Position numbers and translations under genes: made by a program. The notes under the pieces are model-generated. The model had not been told where the DNA came from, did no database searches, and saw only the letters and a program-made list of their open reading frames with translations. 64,000 nt of DNA from MGML01 sp034416335 (lineage in GTDB: Bacteria > Chloroflexota > Dehalococcoidia > Dehalococcoidales > UBA2162), in contig DAOULV010000018.1 of the NCBI GenBank assembly GCA_034416335.1, positions 1-64,000 on the forward strand. Reading direction: 5' to 3'. Below are positions 16,267 to 25,164 of the stretch, piece after piece. The stretch's first letter is position 1, and every line of letters starts with the position of its first letter.

Positions 16267-17529
16267 CTACGAATTATCAGGGACGATTGCCTGGCTCAGG
16301 CGGTAGTTCCGGATTGTCGGAGAGGTGAACAACACGATGACCACCACGACCGCAGCAAGTCCTGCCATAGATATGGTTATCATTTTCGGACCGCCCAGCA
16401 GGTCGGAACCGGCACCCGCTATCAGACCACCGAGGGGCTGCAGCGCCATATTCAGGTTAACAACACTCGTAACGCGACCGCGAAGGTCATCGGGGATGGA
16501 GAGTTGAAGCAATGTCTGGTTGGTCGTCAGGAAAATAATCTCGAAAAAGCCTGAAAGAACAAGGAATAACAGCGATATTATCAGGACATTACTGAGGGCG
16601 AATCCAACGAGGGACAAGCTGAGGAAAAACATCGAGCCCAGTTGCAGCAGCCCTCTTCTCTCCATTCTGCCGAGAGAAGCGGTGACGAAGCCGCCGACGA
16701 TTCCGCCAAGTCCTACCGATGCCATCAGGAATCCCAGTATCCTGCCCGAGTCATCTCCGAAAACTTCAACGGCGTAAATCGGCGGCAGTACGGTGAATAT
16801 CGGAATAATAAGTAAAGGCAGGATAAATCCCAGCATCATAATCGTCCGGGTGACCCGCTCATTCTTTATATATTTAAAACCTTCCTTGATATTTTCCACC
16901 GGAGAACTTTTTACCGTAGAGGTGGTAGTTCTAACAGGAAAATTAATTTTCAATATCGTGAAAATAATCAGAGCATACGCGCCAGCCTGGATCATAAAGT
17001 TTCCTCCGGCGCCGAGGTACAATATCAGAAATCCTCCGAGCCCTGGTCCGATTGACCTCATCAGACTCCAGCCGGTCTGTATCAGCGCCATACCGTTAGG
17101 GGTTAGATGCCGCGGCAGAAGGTCGAATACCAGGACCTGGCGAAGGGTGTTATCGATAGTTCCGACAATGCCTCCAAGTACGGCAAAGATAAAGATATAT
17201 ACCATCTGGTCCAGACCGAGCAGCAGGATAACGCCGAAACCCGCAGTGATAATCAGGAGCCAGTAGTTGTTTATCATCATCAGATTTCGACGTTTCAGAC
17301 GGTCGATCAGGATTCCGGCCGCCGGAATCATTGTCAGTGATGCCACCGAACGGACCAGGTTTACGGTACCCAGGAGGGTGCCGGAACCGGTAATGTCATA
17401 GATAAGCCAGTTTAATGTGACCTGCTGTATCCACTGGGCAGCATTGGAAAGCGTGGTCCCCGCAAAAAGCATGCGGAAATTATGTGTGCGTAATGACGCT
17501 AAAGTTCCTATTTTCTCTGTGGAATCCAT
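16267..17529 (-). CDS. MFS transporter (EntS-like)
   Basis: 420 residues with about 12 helices. N-terminal SLRTHNFRMLFAGTTLSNAA is typical of the MFS_3 group (EntS/macrolide-efflux-like). The loop-2 motif is IDRLKRRN. A long central loop falls near residues 190-215. It resembles the protein at 280-1506 in fold and size and is probably also an exporter; the substrate is unknown. It lies 63 bp downstream of proS's start on the same strand, so it may have its own promoter. Confidence 0.87.
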   Translation of the reverse strand: MDSTEKIGTLASLRTHNFRMLFAGTTLSNAAQWIQQVTLNWLIYDITGSGTLLGTVNLVRSVASLTMIPAAGILIDRLKRRNLMMINNYWLLIITAGFGVILLLGLDQMVYIFIFAVLGGIVGTIDNTLRQVLVFDLLPRHLTPNGMALIQTGWSLMRSIGPGLGGFLILYLGAGGNFMIQAGAYALIIFTILKINFPVRTTTSTVKSSPVENIKEGFKYIKNERVTRTIMMLGFILPLLIIPIFTVLPPIYAVEVFGDDSGRILGFLMASVGLGGIVGGFVTASLGRMERRGLLQLGSMFFLSLSLVGFALSNVLIISLLFLVLSGFFEIIFLTTNQTLLQLSIPDDLRGRVTSVVNLNMALQPLGGLIAGAGSDLLGGPKMITISMAGLAAVVVVIVLFTSPTIRNYRLSQAIVPDNS

Positions 17530-17725
17530 CTTGAAAGAAGTCCGTTCCTATCCGCGCGGGGACTCACTGATTTAAATCCAAACTGAAGAGCAGCGTTGGG
17601 TCGATATTTATTCCGGAGTTTTCCGGTCTACGGTCTTACCGAAACATGCACAGTGACACTTTCCGGTACTAATTGTAACCTCATTCGGGTGTTAATGGAA
17701 GCCTGAAGATGCCCGGTTATTCAGA

Positions 17726-18490
17726 CTAGACAATCATGCAACCGCCGTCGATTATCAGCTCCGAGCCTGTCACATAGCTGGACTCGTCGGAAGCGAGGTA
17801 TAGTATTCCGTTGGCGATATCTTCCGGCATCCCCATTCTCCCCATCGGAATCATCTGGCTCTCTCTGGCAACCGATTCTTCGAAGCTGTTTTTCTCGGCA
17901 GCCAGCTTTCTGAACAGGGGGGTTATTATGTACCCGGGATGCACCGAATTGAAGCGTATATTGTCTTTAGCATATATATACGCGTCATTCTTGGTCATAT
18001 GGCGTACTCCACTCTTGGAGGTGTTATAGACCATTGTCGGTCCGGCAAGCATCCCCATTATCGATGAAACATTGACAACGCTGCCGCCGCCGGACTCCCT
18101 CAGGTACGGCACGGCGTATTTCGTACAGAAAAAGGGTCCCTTCAGATTGGTGTTCATCACCGTATCCCACTGCTCGCTGGTGATTTCGTGCGGCGGGGCG
18201 TCGCTGCCGACAATGCCGGCGCAATTGACCAGAACATCGAGTTTCTTATGTTTTTCGTATATTTCGGAAAATACCTTCTTAACATCTTTCTCAATGGATA
18301 CATCCAGGTGATAAAAATCGGCCTGACCGCCGGTGGCATTGATTTCTCCGGCTACTCTCCGGCCGCCCTCGTCGTCTCTGTCCACGATAGCGACGGCTGC
18401 TCCTTCCCTGGCGAATAACTTGGCGGTTGCTTCGCCGATTCCCGAGCCGCCGCCGGTAATAATAGTTACCTTATGTTTGACTCTGTTCAT
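17726..18490 (-). CDS. Short-chain dehydrogenase/reductase
   Basis: 254 residues. Classical SDR with the NAD(P) glycine motif TGGGSGIGEATA (residues 13-24), NCAGIVG, the catalytic Ser in VNVSSIMG, and YxxxK as YNTSK. The C-terminus is typical (YVTGSELIIDGGCMIV). Asp after strand 2 (IVDRDDEGG) suggests a preference for NAD over NADP. The substrate cannot be told; secondary alcohols or 3-hydroxyacyl compounds are common. Monocistronic. Confidence 0.88.
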   Translation of the reverse strand: MNRVKHKVTIITGGGSGIGEATAKLFAREGAAVAIVDRDDEGGRRVAGEINATGGQADFYHLDVSIEKDVKKVFSEIYEKHKKLDVLVNCAGIVGSDAPPHEITSEQWDTVMNTNLKGPFFCTKYAVPYLRESGGGSVVNVSSIMGMLAGPTMVYNTSKSGVRHMTKNDAYIYAKDNIRFNSVHPGYIITPLFRKLAAEKNSFEESVARESQMIPMGRMGMPEDIANGILYLASDESSYVTGSELIIDGGCMIV

Positions 18491-18528
18491 TTCATATCCC
18501 TCATATGCTTATTTTATTACCTTAATGG

Positions 18529-18621
18529 GTCATTGCGAGGAGTCCCGCTGAAATCGGGGCGACATGGCAATCCGTCCTTATGGGTTACGGATTGCTTTGT
18601 CACTACGTTCCTCGCAATGAC
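18529..18621. repeat. Dispersed palindromic repeat, complete copy
   Basis: The ends GTCATTGCGAGG (18529-18540) and CCTCGCAATGAC (18610-18621) are exact reverse complements, with an internal CGGATTGC/GGCAATCC pair. This is a full unit of the most common repeat family in the window. Confidence 0.8.
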
Positions 18622-18690
18622 TGTATTTTTTTATTCTAAGAAGGTGGCTTGCGTAGCTTGCTTATTATTTCTCTTATAATCCTGTGCTTC

Positions 18691-19815
18691 TTATCGATTC
18701 ATTTTGCGGGTAAAAGTGACGAGGAATAGAGCCATTGTAAAAACGCCTATAATAGCTTCCACTGCTCCGAATCCCTGTACCCAGTTACGTACAGAAGTTT
18801 CACTAAACCAAGGTCCATATCCGAGTGCCGTGAAGGATACGGAACTATAATACAAACTGGCAAGAAAAGACTGTAGAGAGAAATCGAATGGTGTCACTCC
18901 ACGGGTGAGATAATACAGTAATGCCAAACCAATCAGTACTGTTATTCCAAATGCAAAAACCCGCCAGGGTTTTTCACCATAACCCGACAGAAGTTTATAT
19001 AACCAGAGTCTGATTAATTCAATACCTGTTTTTTGTGAAAATATGAGTTTCAATAAATCTTGGAATTTTCTTTGTTTGAGTAGTATTCCAAAGATATTAT
19101 GTATTGATTTCCGTTTTACCTCTTGTTCACGAAAAAAGAAGTTACCTGCTGTGTCGTATCTGCCAGCGTTAGTGTACCAAATTTTTAGTCGACGATATAT
19201 ATTCTCTGCTTGATAATATTCACGATTTTCTTCCTCACCAATAACAAAATCTTGCCATTCAACATCCTCTAAAGAAACATTTTCAGTAATTTTAGTCCAG
19301 TTAAGATATGCTCCTCTAAGCTTTGTGGCGATGAAAGTACGACCAGTGAAGTTAGTAAATTGTAATTCCGCATCTCGGAAGTCAGTGAAGAGTAAGTCTG
19401 GTTCTCTTTTACCTTCAAGTGTAAAATCTGCTTCTCGTAGGTTGGCACCATTGAATTTAGTCTGCCCCAAAAAAGCGTTAATAAATTCAGCCCGAGTTAG
19501 GTCAGAGTCGCTAAAATCAGCGTTATCCAGAAATGCAAAATGTGAAGTTAATCCTTCGCCATGTTTATTAAACTTCGCAACTCTGAGTTTGGAGTTACGT
19601 AGTTTAGCTGCCATTAGTCTCGAACCGCTAAAATTGGCACCTAATAGAGTAGCTCTATCTAATATTATATTGTTAAGATTTAAGTTAGATAGGTTTACTT
19701 CTTCTTCAAATACTTTTCCGGAAAGGTCTAGTCCCTCAGCTATCCCGTCATTTTCCTTTATTAGCCGTAGTATATCTTCACGAGTATATGGATTTTCTTT
19801 TGTTCCGTCTCCCAT
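18691..19815 (-). CDS. Pentapeptide-repeat protein fused to a two-helix ion channel
   Basis: 374 residues. Residues 30-190 carry pentapeptide repeats (LSNLNLNNIILDRATLLGANF, with repeated A/F-N/D-L/F), which form a right-handed beta helix. A linker around 190-270 precedes a C-terminal two-helix channel unit: helix one around FAFGITVLIGLALLYYL, pore loop SVSFTALGYG, helix two GAVEAIIGVFTMALFLVTF. The filter TALGYG resembles the TVGYG of potassium channels. AT-rich and flanked by repeats. Probably a membrane channel with a cytoplasmic beta-helical sensor; the ligand is unknown. Confidence 0.8.
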   Translation of the reverse strand: MGDGTKENPYTREDILRLIKENDGIAEGLDLSGKVFEEEVNLSNLNLNNIILDRATLLGANFSGSRLMAAKLRNSKLRVAKFNKHGEGLTSHFAFLDNADFSDSDLTRAEFINAFLGQTKFNGANLREADFTLEGKREPDLLFTDFRDAELQFTNFTGRTFIATKLRGAYLNWTKITENVSLEDVEWQDFVIGEEENREYYQAENIYRRLKIWYTNAGRYDTAGNFFFREQEVKRKSIHNIFGILLKQRKFQDLLKLIFSQKTGIELIRLWLYKLLSGYGEKPWRVFAFGITVLIGLALLYYLTRGVTPFDFSLQSFLASLYYSSVSFTALGYGPWFSETSVRNWVQGFGAVEAIIGVFTMALFLVTFTRKMNR

Positions 19816-19901
19816 TGCTCATTCCTCATTCAGGAAATTCAATTTATCCTTCTGCAGGTATTACTGTCTAACACTTCCAGTGTGAACTATTATAACGTGA
19901 G

Positions 19902-20192
19902 TTATAACTTATCATAAAGATCATTCCACTCGGGATTCATCGATTCTATAAGCTTATTTTTTGCAGCTCTCGAACCGCTTTTGAGCTGTTTTTCTCTTAA
20001 TATAGCATTCTCCGGATCATTGAAAATTTCATAGTAGACCAGTTTATTGATTTCATACCTTTCAGGGAATCCGTTAACAAATCTTTCCTTATGTTCATAA
20101 ACTCTTCTTTTAAGGTCATTGGTTACACCTGTATATAAAGCAACGTTCGTGCTGTTTGCCAGAATATAGACGTAGTATTGTTTTACATTCAT
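19902..20192 (-). CDS. GIY-YIG nuclease-domain protein (UPF0213/YhbQ-like)
   Basis: 96 residues from the ATG at 20192. The stretch YYVYILANSTNVALYTGVTN contains the GIY-YIG pair in the divergent form YVY...YTG, followed by DLKRRVYEHKE and the catalytic-type Glu in NAILREKQLK. Single-domain proteins like this are widespread and are not homing endonucleases with a known target. It lies between repeat copies, with one repeat beginning 15 bp upstream of its start. Confidence 0.82.
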   Translation of the reverse strand: MNVKQYYVYILANSTNVALYTGVTNDLKRRVYEHKERFVNGFPERYEINKLVYYEIFNDPENAILREKQLKSGSRAAKNKLIESMNPEWNDLYDKL

Positions 20193-20206
20193 AAACAATA
20201 CCATTC

Positions 20207-20293
20207 GTCATTGCGAGGAGTCCCGATTTTATCGGGACGACGCGGCAATCCGTAACTTAAAAAGACGGATTGCTTCGCTTCGCTCGCAATGAC
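20207..20293. repeat. Dispersed palindromic repeat, second complete copy
   Basis: It begins GTCATTGCGAGGAGTCC and ends CGCTCGCAATGAC, with internal GGCAATCCG/CGGATTGC arms as in the copy at 18529. It lies immediately upstream of the GIY-YIG gene. Confidence 0.8.
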
Positions 20294-20369
20294 TCACCTT
20301 TTTTCTAGTCGAGATGTATCAGGAATATTCTGCTTTTCCGAAGGTAACTGGGTTATGTGTATCATAAGT

Positions 20370-20415
20370 GACGGATTGCTTCGTCATCCGCCTGCGGCGG
20401 ACTCCTCGCAATGAC
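20370..20415. repeat. Dispersed palindromic repeat, half copy
   Basis: GACGGATTGCTTCGTC... through the hairpin CCGCCTGCGGCGG to CTCCTCGCAATGAC. Only the right half of the unit is present, just before the ispG stop. Confidence 0.7.
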
Positions 20416-20429
20416 TACAGGTTTAGATA

Positions 20430-21476
20430 CTACAGTTTCTCTACCTCTTCCATCAGGGCTTTGACGAAGTCCTTTTCTTCTATGGTTCTTATCTGTTCGC
20501 CTTTTCTGAAAAGGACAGCTCTGCCCTTACCGCAGGCGATGCCGACGTCGGCGTCCTTCGCTTCGCCGGGTCCGTTTACCACGCAGCCCATTACGGCTAC
20601 CTTGACCGGTTTGTCTATTTTCAGCAGTTCCTTTTCCACCGCTTCGGCAATTTTGACCAGTTCAACTTCGGTGCGGCCGCAGGTCGGACAGCTTACCAGC
20701 ACGGGACCGTGCTGCCGCAGGTTCAGGCTTTTCAGTATCTCGTATCCGGCGATAACTTCTTCACGTGGATGAGCGGTGAGTGATACCCGGATTGTATCGC
20801 CGATGCCAAGATAGAGCAGGGTACTGATACCGACCGTGCTGCGGATAACACCCGTCCGGGGCGGTCCCGCTTCGGTTATCCCTATGTGCAGGGGATAGGG
20901 GATTTTCTCCGCGATATCGCGGTAGGCTTCGATGGTCGTCGGGACATCGAACGCTTTTAACGAAACCTTTATCAGGTTGAAATTCAGACTTTCCAGGATA
21001 TTGATGTGTCCCATTGCCGCCCCCACCATGCGCTGGGGAACGGTCAGGCCGGGGGATGCCTTTTCAGGCAGGCTTCCGGCATTGACGCCGATGCGGATAG
21101 GGACGCTTCTTTCGGCGGCGGCTTTTACCACCTTTTTTACATTTTCTGGTTCGCCGATATTTCCCGGGTTAAGTCGAAGTCCGTCCACTCCGGATTCCAG
21201 AGCAGCCAGCGCCAGCCGGTAATCGAAGTGGATATCGGCAATCAGGGGAATCGAGATGCCTTTCTTTATTTCTTTCAGGGCTTCGGCCGCCTGCATATCC
21301 GGGACGGCGACACGGACTATTTCACAGTCGCATTCTTCCAGTTCCTTAATCTGCGATACGGTTGACATAACGTCACGGGTATCGGTATTTGTCATCGACT
21401 GTACGACTATCGGTGCGTCACCGCCGACGGTTACTCTACCGATTTTTATCGGTATGGATTTTCGGCGCGGATTCAT
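20430..21476 (-). CDS. ispG: 4-hydroxy-3-methylbut-2-enyl diphosphate synthase
   Basis: 348 residues, the compact bacterial form. IspG is the [4Fe-4S] enzyme that converts MEcPP to HMBPP in the MEP isoprenoid pathway. The TIM-barrel start is PIVVQSMTNTDTRD. The iron-sulfur Cys residues are in VSCPTCGRTE and VMGCVVNGPGE. dxr, another MEP gene, is nearby at 24019; the expected adjacency is interrupted by the BKACE-family gene. A 12-bp palindrome ACGTATATACGT lies at 21495-21506, upstream of the start. Confidence 0.96.
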   Translation of the reverse strand: MNPRRKSIPIKIGRVTVGGDAPIVVQSMTNTDTRDVMSTVSQIKELEECDCEIVRVAVPDMQAAEALKEIKKGISIPLIADIHFDYRLALAALESGVDGLRLNPGNIGEPENVKKVVKAAAERSVPIRIGVNAGSLPEKASPGLTVPQRMVGAAMGHINILESLNFNLIKVSLKAFDVPTTIEAYRDIAEKIPYPLHIGITEAGPPRTGVIRSTVGISTLLYLGIGDTIRVSLTAHPREEVIAGYEILKSLNLRQHGPVLVSCPTCGRTEVELVKIAEAVEKELLKIDKPVKVAVMGCVVNGPGEAKDADVGIACGKGRAVLFRKGEQIRTIEEKDFVKALMEEVEKL

Positions 21477-21705
21477 TGTTTAGTTTTATCTCCTACGTAT
21501 ATACGTTCTGATACGATACCAAAACGGAGATGTAAAGGTTAATAATTTATTATACCAAGATAATATTGTAATTGTTACCGGCTCTAATGCCGTGTTTTGG
21601 CCAGCTTGACTTCTCTGCCGTTTCGCCTTTAGACTGTAGCCTATAGGTTTTTAATAACCGAAGGACAACTATATATATCAAATATCATAATAGAGGACGG
21701 TAGGA

Positions 21706-22749
21706 ATGAAAGAAGAATATCGAGAAGTTGACGAACGTACAAGAAACAGGCTGGAACAACACTTCAATGCCCCGGCTCAACCTAAAACCACAGAAATGGC
21801 CAAGAAAGTGGCAATCGAAGCGGCGATACCCGGCTGGCAGCCTATCTCGTGGTATGAGGATAGAGGTGTCAAAGGTCTGCCGCCCGTGACCTTCGAAGAA
21901 CAGGCCAATGCTATTGTCGAATGTGTCAAAGCTGGCGCATCGATCATTCACACGCATCCCAGAGACCCTGAAACAGGCGGCACGGCATTCATGCACCCGG
22001 TAGGTTCTCCCGAATCACGTCACGCTCATTGCCTTATGGAGGTGATGGACCGTGCGCATGAAAAGGTGGACTTTGTCTGCGCCCATCATACATGGTGGGG
22101 TAAACCTGACAAAGGCGCTCAGGCTGATTTCGTCAGCCAAACGAAGCTGTTACTTGATGCCGGGAAAGCAAAGGGGATAGGTAACTGGTATGTTCAGTCC
22201 GCGTTGATTATGACCGAGGGTAACTACGACGTAGGACACGCCATTTTCGACGTGGAAAGCATACAGGAAGGCGTCAAGTGGATGGAAGCGAACGGCGTTA
22301 AACCGCTGGTGGAGATAGAATGCTTCGCTATACCCAGAGTCAAACAACACCTGGTCGATTCAGGACTACTCAAGGCACCGTTCTGGGCGGTTATACAGGA
22401 AGGAAAACACAGCGACGACAGGGCTTTTGCGGGAGACCCATGGACCCAGCTGGAGGTTATCACCAGCCTTGGTCTGGCAAAACAGGCCCTGGGCGAGGAA
22501 ACTTTCCTCGGACTTGCACCGGCAGGGCGTAACTGGCTTACAATGGCTGCCGTGGCACTCCTGGGCGGGATCGAAATGATAAGGGTCGGCATAGAGGACC
22601 AGTTTTATCTGTATCCCCACCGGGACGATATCTCACAGAGAGCCTCGGACACAACCGAAATCGTTGTCAACCTGGCTAAAGCCCTGGGAAGAGAAATAGC
22701 CACGCCGCAGGATGTCAGAGACAGGGTCGGAATAGAACTCACAAAATAA
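21706..22749 (+). CDS. BKACE/DUF849 beta-keto acid cleavage enzyme
   Basis: 347 residues. Zinc-dependent TIM-barrel family in which a beta-keto acid and acetyl-CoA are converted to a CoA ester and acetoacetate (3-keto-5-aminohexanoate cleavage enzyme is the best known member). Visible motifs are HTHPRDPETGG (zinc His pair, near residue 84), a C-terminal MIRVGIEDQFYL, and the Glu-rich barrel end. The actual keto acid is not predictable. It runs opposite to ispG and rseP and splits their usual neighbourhood. ATG preceded by GAGGACGGTAGGA. Confidence 0.88.
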   Translation: MKEEYREVDERTRNRLEQHFNAPAQPKTTEMAKKVAIEAAIPGWQPISWYEDRGVKGLPPVTFEEQANAIVECVKAGASIIHTHPRDPETGGTAFMHPVGSPESRHAHCLMEVMDRAHEKVDFVCAHHTWWGKPDKGAQADFVSQTKLLLDAGKAKGIGNWYVQSALIMTEGNYDVGHAIFDVESIQEGVKWMEANGVKPLVEIECFAIPRVKQHLVDSGLLKAPFWAVIQEGKHSDDRAFAGDPWTQLEVITSLGLAKQALGEETFLGLAPAGRNWLTMAAVALLGGIEMIRVGIEDQFYLYPHRDDISQRASDTTEIVVNLAKALGREIATPQDVRDRVGIELTK

Positions 22750-22797
22750 GCGTGTGTTTTTAGCCCGCCGGTGATTAGTCTCGTCTTTCGATAATGA

Positions 22798-22872
22798 ACT
22801 GAATTCCAGGTTTTCTGGATTCCCGCTCAACAGATTTATAAACATAAATTAAGGAAAGGCGGGAATGACATG
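22798..22872. repeat. GGATTCCCGC/GCGGGAATGAC-type repeat
   Basis: AATTCCAGG...CTGGATTCCCGC and, after an AT-rich core, GGCGGGAATGACAT. A member of the second dispersed repeat family (also 13028, 37300 and 47990). Nothing else is seen between 22750 and 22957. Confidence 0.6.
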
Positions 22873-22957
22873 AGGGGGCTGATGTTGTTTTACAAGTGCA
22901 GGGCAGGCAAATTTTGTGATAACCTAATACTCTGACTATAAGGTTAAGTGAAATTTA

Positions 22958-24022
22958 CTAAGGCAGCAGGCTGTCTCCTCTGATAATACGGAGTATGTCC
23001 TGGAAGGTGACCGCCAGGAAAAATATCATCAGCAGGGCGAAACCGATAACATGGACCCATCCCTCGGTCTTCGGAGCGATACGCTTGCCCCTCCTTATCC
23101 ACTGGAGGAGGACGAAGGCTATTCTTCCTCCGTCAAGCGCCGGCAGTGGGAACAGGTTCACTATGGCCAGGTTCATACTCAGGAAGGCAGCAAACTCAAG
23201 CAGCGGACTCATACCCGCCCGGGCAATTTCTCCGGTAGCCTGAGCGATTCCCACCGGCCCCGCAACTTCGAACGGGATTGCACCGACAATCATACTGACT
23301 ATGCCGTTCTTAAACAACACGAAGGTCTCGATACAGGAGTTGAATCCTTTCGGGATTGCTTCCCAGAAAGGATAGCTTATCTCTTTGACCTCGGCGTTTT
23401 CCGTAACCGGCAATATTCCGGCGGAACCTTCATCCTCGGGAGGTTTCCATCGCGGTACCAGGGAGACTGTCTCGGTAGTCCCCGTATCGTGCCGGACTGT
23501 CATTTCCATATCCGTTCCCAGATTCATCTGGATGTACCGGCTGACATCGCTCCTGCTGGTAACAATCTTCCCATCCACGCTGATAACCGTATCACCGGGC
23601 AATATGCCGGCCATTGCCGCCGGCGAACCTTCCGAAACCTCCAGTATTCTGACAGTACCGTTAATCTCGTTGTGGGGTATCATAAAGGCGATGGAGAAAA
23701 GCAGTATCGGCAGCAGGAAGTTCATGAATGAGCCGGAGCCAAGTGCCAGCAGTTTAACCGCAGTATTCTTGCTGGCGAGGCTGCCGGGTACATCCGGGTC
23801 TTCTTCTCCGGCCATTTTGCAGAATCCGCCGAGAGGTATTGCATTTATGGAGTATCTCGTGCCGCGCCATTTGAAAGAAGCCAGCCGGGGCGGGTAGAAC
23901 AGGCCGAATTCTTCTACCATAATCCCGGTTGATTTGGCTGCGAGCAGGTGGCCTATCTCATGGGCGAGAATAAGCACGATGATGATAACCAGGAAAGTAA
24001 GTACGGAGACCAGAGCAGTCAT
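22958..24022 (-). CDS. rseP: RIP metalloprotease RseP (site-2 protease)
   Basis: 354 residues. Intramembrane zinc protease that cuts membrane-bound regulators such as anti-sigma factors. The active-site motif AHEIGHLLAA lies in the first helix (residues 20-29). One PDZ domain is near 120-205 (EVSEGSPAAMAGILPGDTV). The second metal motif is FPLPALDGGRI near residue 300. Four or so membrane helices. It overlaps dxr by 4 bp, so it is in the frr-cdsA-dxr operon. Intact, unlike the M50-like protein at 52210. Confidence 0.94.
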   Translation of the reverse strand: MTALVSVLTFLVIIIVLILAHEIGHLLAAKSTGIMVEEFGLFYPPRLASFKWRGTRYSINAIPLGGFCKMAGEEDPDVPGSLASKNTAVKLLALGSGSFMNFLLPILLFSIAFMIPHNEINGTVRILEVSEGSPAAMAGILPGDTVISVDGKIVTSRSDVSRYIQMNLGTDMEMTVRHDTGTTETVSLVPRWKPPEDEGSAGILPVTENAEVKEISYPFWEAIPKGFNSCIETFVLFKNGIVSMIVGAIPFEVAGPVGIAQATGEIARAGMSPLLEFAAFLSMNLAIVNLFPLPALDGGRIAFVLLQWIRRGKRIAPKTEGWVHVIGFALLMIFFLAVTFQDILRIIRGDSLLP

Positions 24023-25164
24023 TTCCCGCCGGCACCCGCCATCTGCATCACCCTCTCTCTGGCCTGTGTATCGGCCGCCAGGATATCATCAAGGGAAGGA
24101 TTGTTTACGGATTCGTGTTTGCCCAGTGCCTTCTCTATCAGTCGCGGTATGTCCATAAAGCCGATACGGCTTGCCAGAAACAGCTCTACCGCGACTTCGT
24201 CGGCACCGCAAAGCGCTGCGGGGTATGTACCTCCCTGTCCGGCTGCTTCGACAGCCAGTTTCAGGCAGGGGAATGTTTCGTAATCGGGTTTTTCGAAAGT
24301 CAGTTGCTTCATCTCCTCCCAGTCCATCCTGCGGATGTCTTCGTTCGGCAGACGCTCCGGGTAAGTCAGTGCATACTGAATAGGCATGCGCATATCCGGA
24401 TAACTCAACTGGGCTTTGGTGGAACCGTCTGCGAATTCAACCATCGAGTGTATTATACTCTGGGGATGAATTACAACGCTAATTCTGTCCACGGGCATAT
24501 CGAACAGCCACCGGGCTTCGATAATCTCAAGTCCCTTGTTCATCATCGTGGCGCAATCGACAGTAATTTTCGGTCCCATATTCCATGTTGGGTGTCTCAA
24601 TGCCTGCTCCGCAGTTACATTTTCAAGCTCTTTGATAGAGTATCCCCTGAATGGACCGCCGGATGCCGTCAGGATGAGCTGTTCTGGTGGGGTTTCACCT
24701 CTGAGGCACTGCCATATGGCGCTGTGTTCGCCGTCTACCGGCAGGATAGCCGCTTTGTTACGTCTGGCTTCGGCCGTAAGAATTTCACCCGTCATCACCA
24801 TAGATTCTTTATTAGCCAGCGCTATCTGTTTACCGGTTATGGCTGCAGAGATTGTTGCCTTTAAACCTACCTTACCTGATGTACCGGCAACTAAGATGTC
24901 TACATCCGTATGACAGGCAATCTCCTCCAGCGGGAGGAATTCGTAATCGATACAGGTCTTGGCAAGTGGTGTTTTATCTCCCAGGTGAAATACGAAATCA
25001 GGGTTGAATTCGGTTACCTGCTCTGCAAGGAGAGAAGTGTTATTCCCGGCAGCCAGAGCGACAATTTTAAAGCGGTCGGGGAGAGCGCGGACAACGTCGA
25101 GGGTCTGCCGTCCGATCGAGCCTGTTGAACCGAGGACGGCTATGCGTTTTATTGAATTACCCAT
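24019..25164 (-). CDS. dxr: 1-deoxy-D-xylulose 5-phosphate reductoisomerase
   Basis: 381 residues. The NADPH enzyme that makes MEP from DXP in the isoprenoid pathway. The NADPH motif is AVLGSTGSIGRQTLDVVR (residues 9-26). The substrate and metal region reads LPVDGEHSAIWQCLRG, with TASGGPFRGY and MNKGLEIIEA. It overlaps cdsA by 16 bp and rseP by 4 bp, as expected for a tightly coupled operon. With ispG it shows that the MEP pathway is used. Confidence 0.96.
   Translation of the reverse strand: MGNSIKRIAVLGSTGSIGRQTLDVVRALPDRFKIVALAAGNNTSLLAEQVTEFNPDFVFHLGDKTPLAKTCIDYEFLPLEEIACHTDVDILVAGTSGKVGLKATISAAITGKQIALANKESMVMTGEILTAEARRNKAAILPVDGEHSAIWQCLRGETPPEQLILTASGGPFRGYSIKELENVTAEQALRHPTWNMGPKITVDCATMMNKGLEIIEARWLFDMPVDRISVVIHPQSIIHSMVEFADGSTKAQLSYPDMRMPIQYALTYPERLPNEDIRRMDWEEMKQLTFEKPDYETFPCLKLAVEAAGQGGTYPAALCGADEVAVELFLASRIGFMDIPRLIEKALGKHESVNNPSLDDILAADTQARERVMQMAGAGGK

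Noticed and set aside
19902..20192. GIY-YIG protein as a homing endonuclease
   Set aside because: It is a single small domain of the YhbQ/UPF0213 type outside any intron or intein, so homing is not supported.
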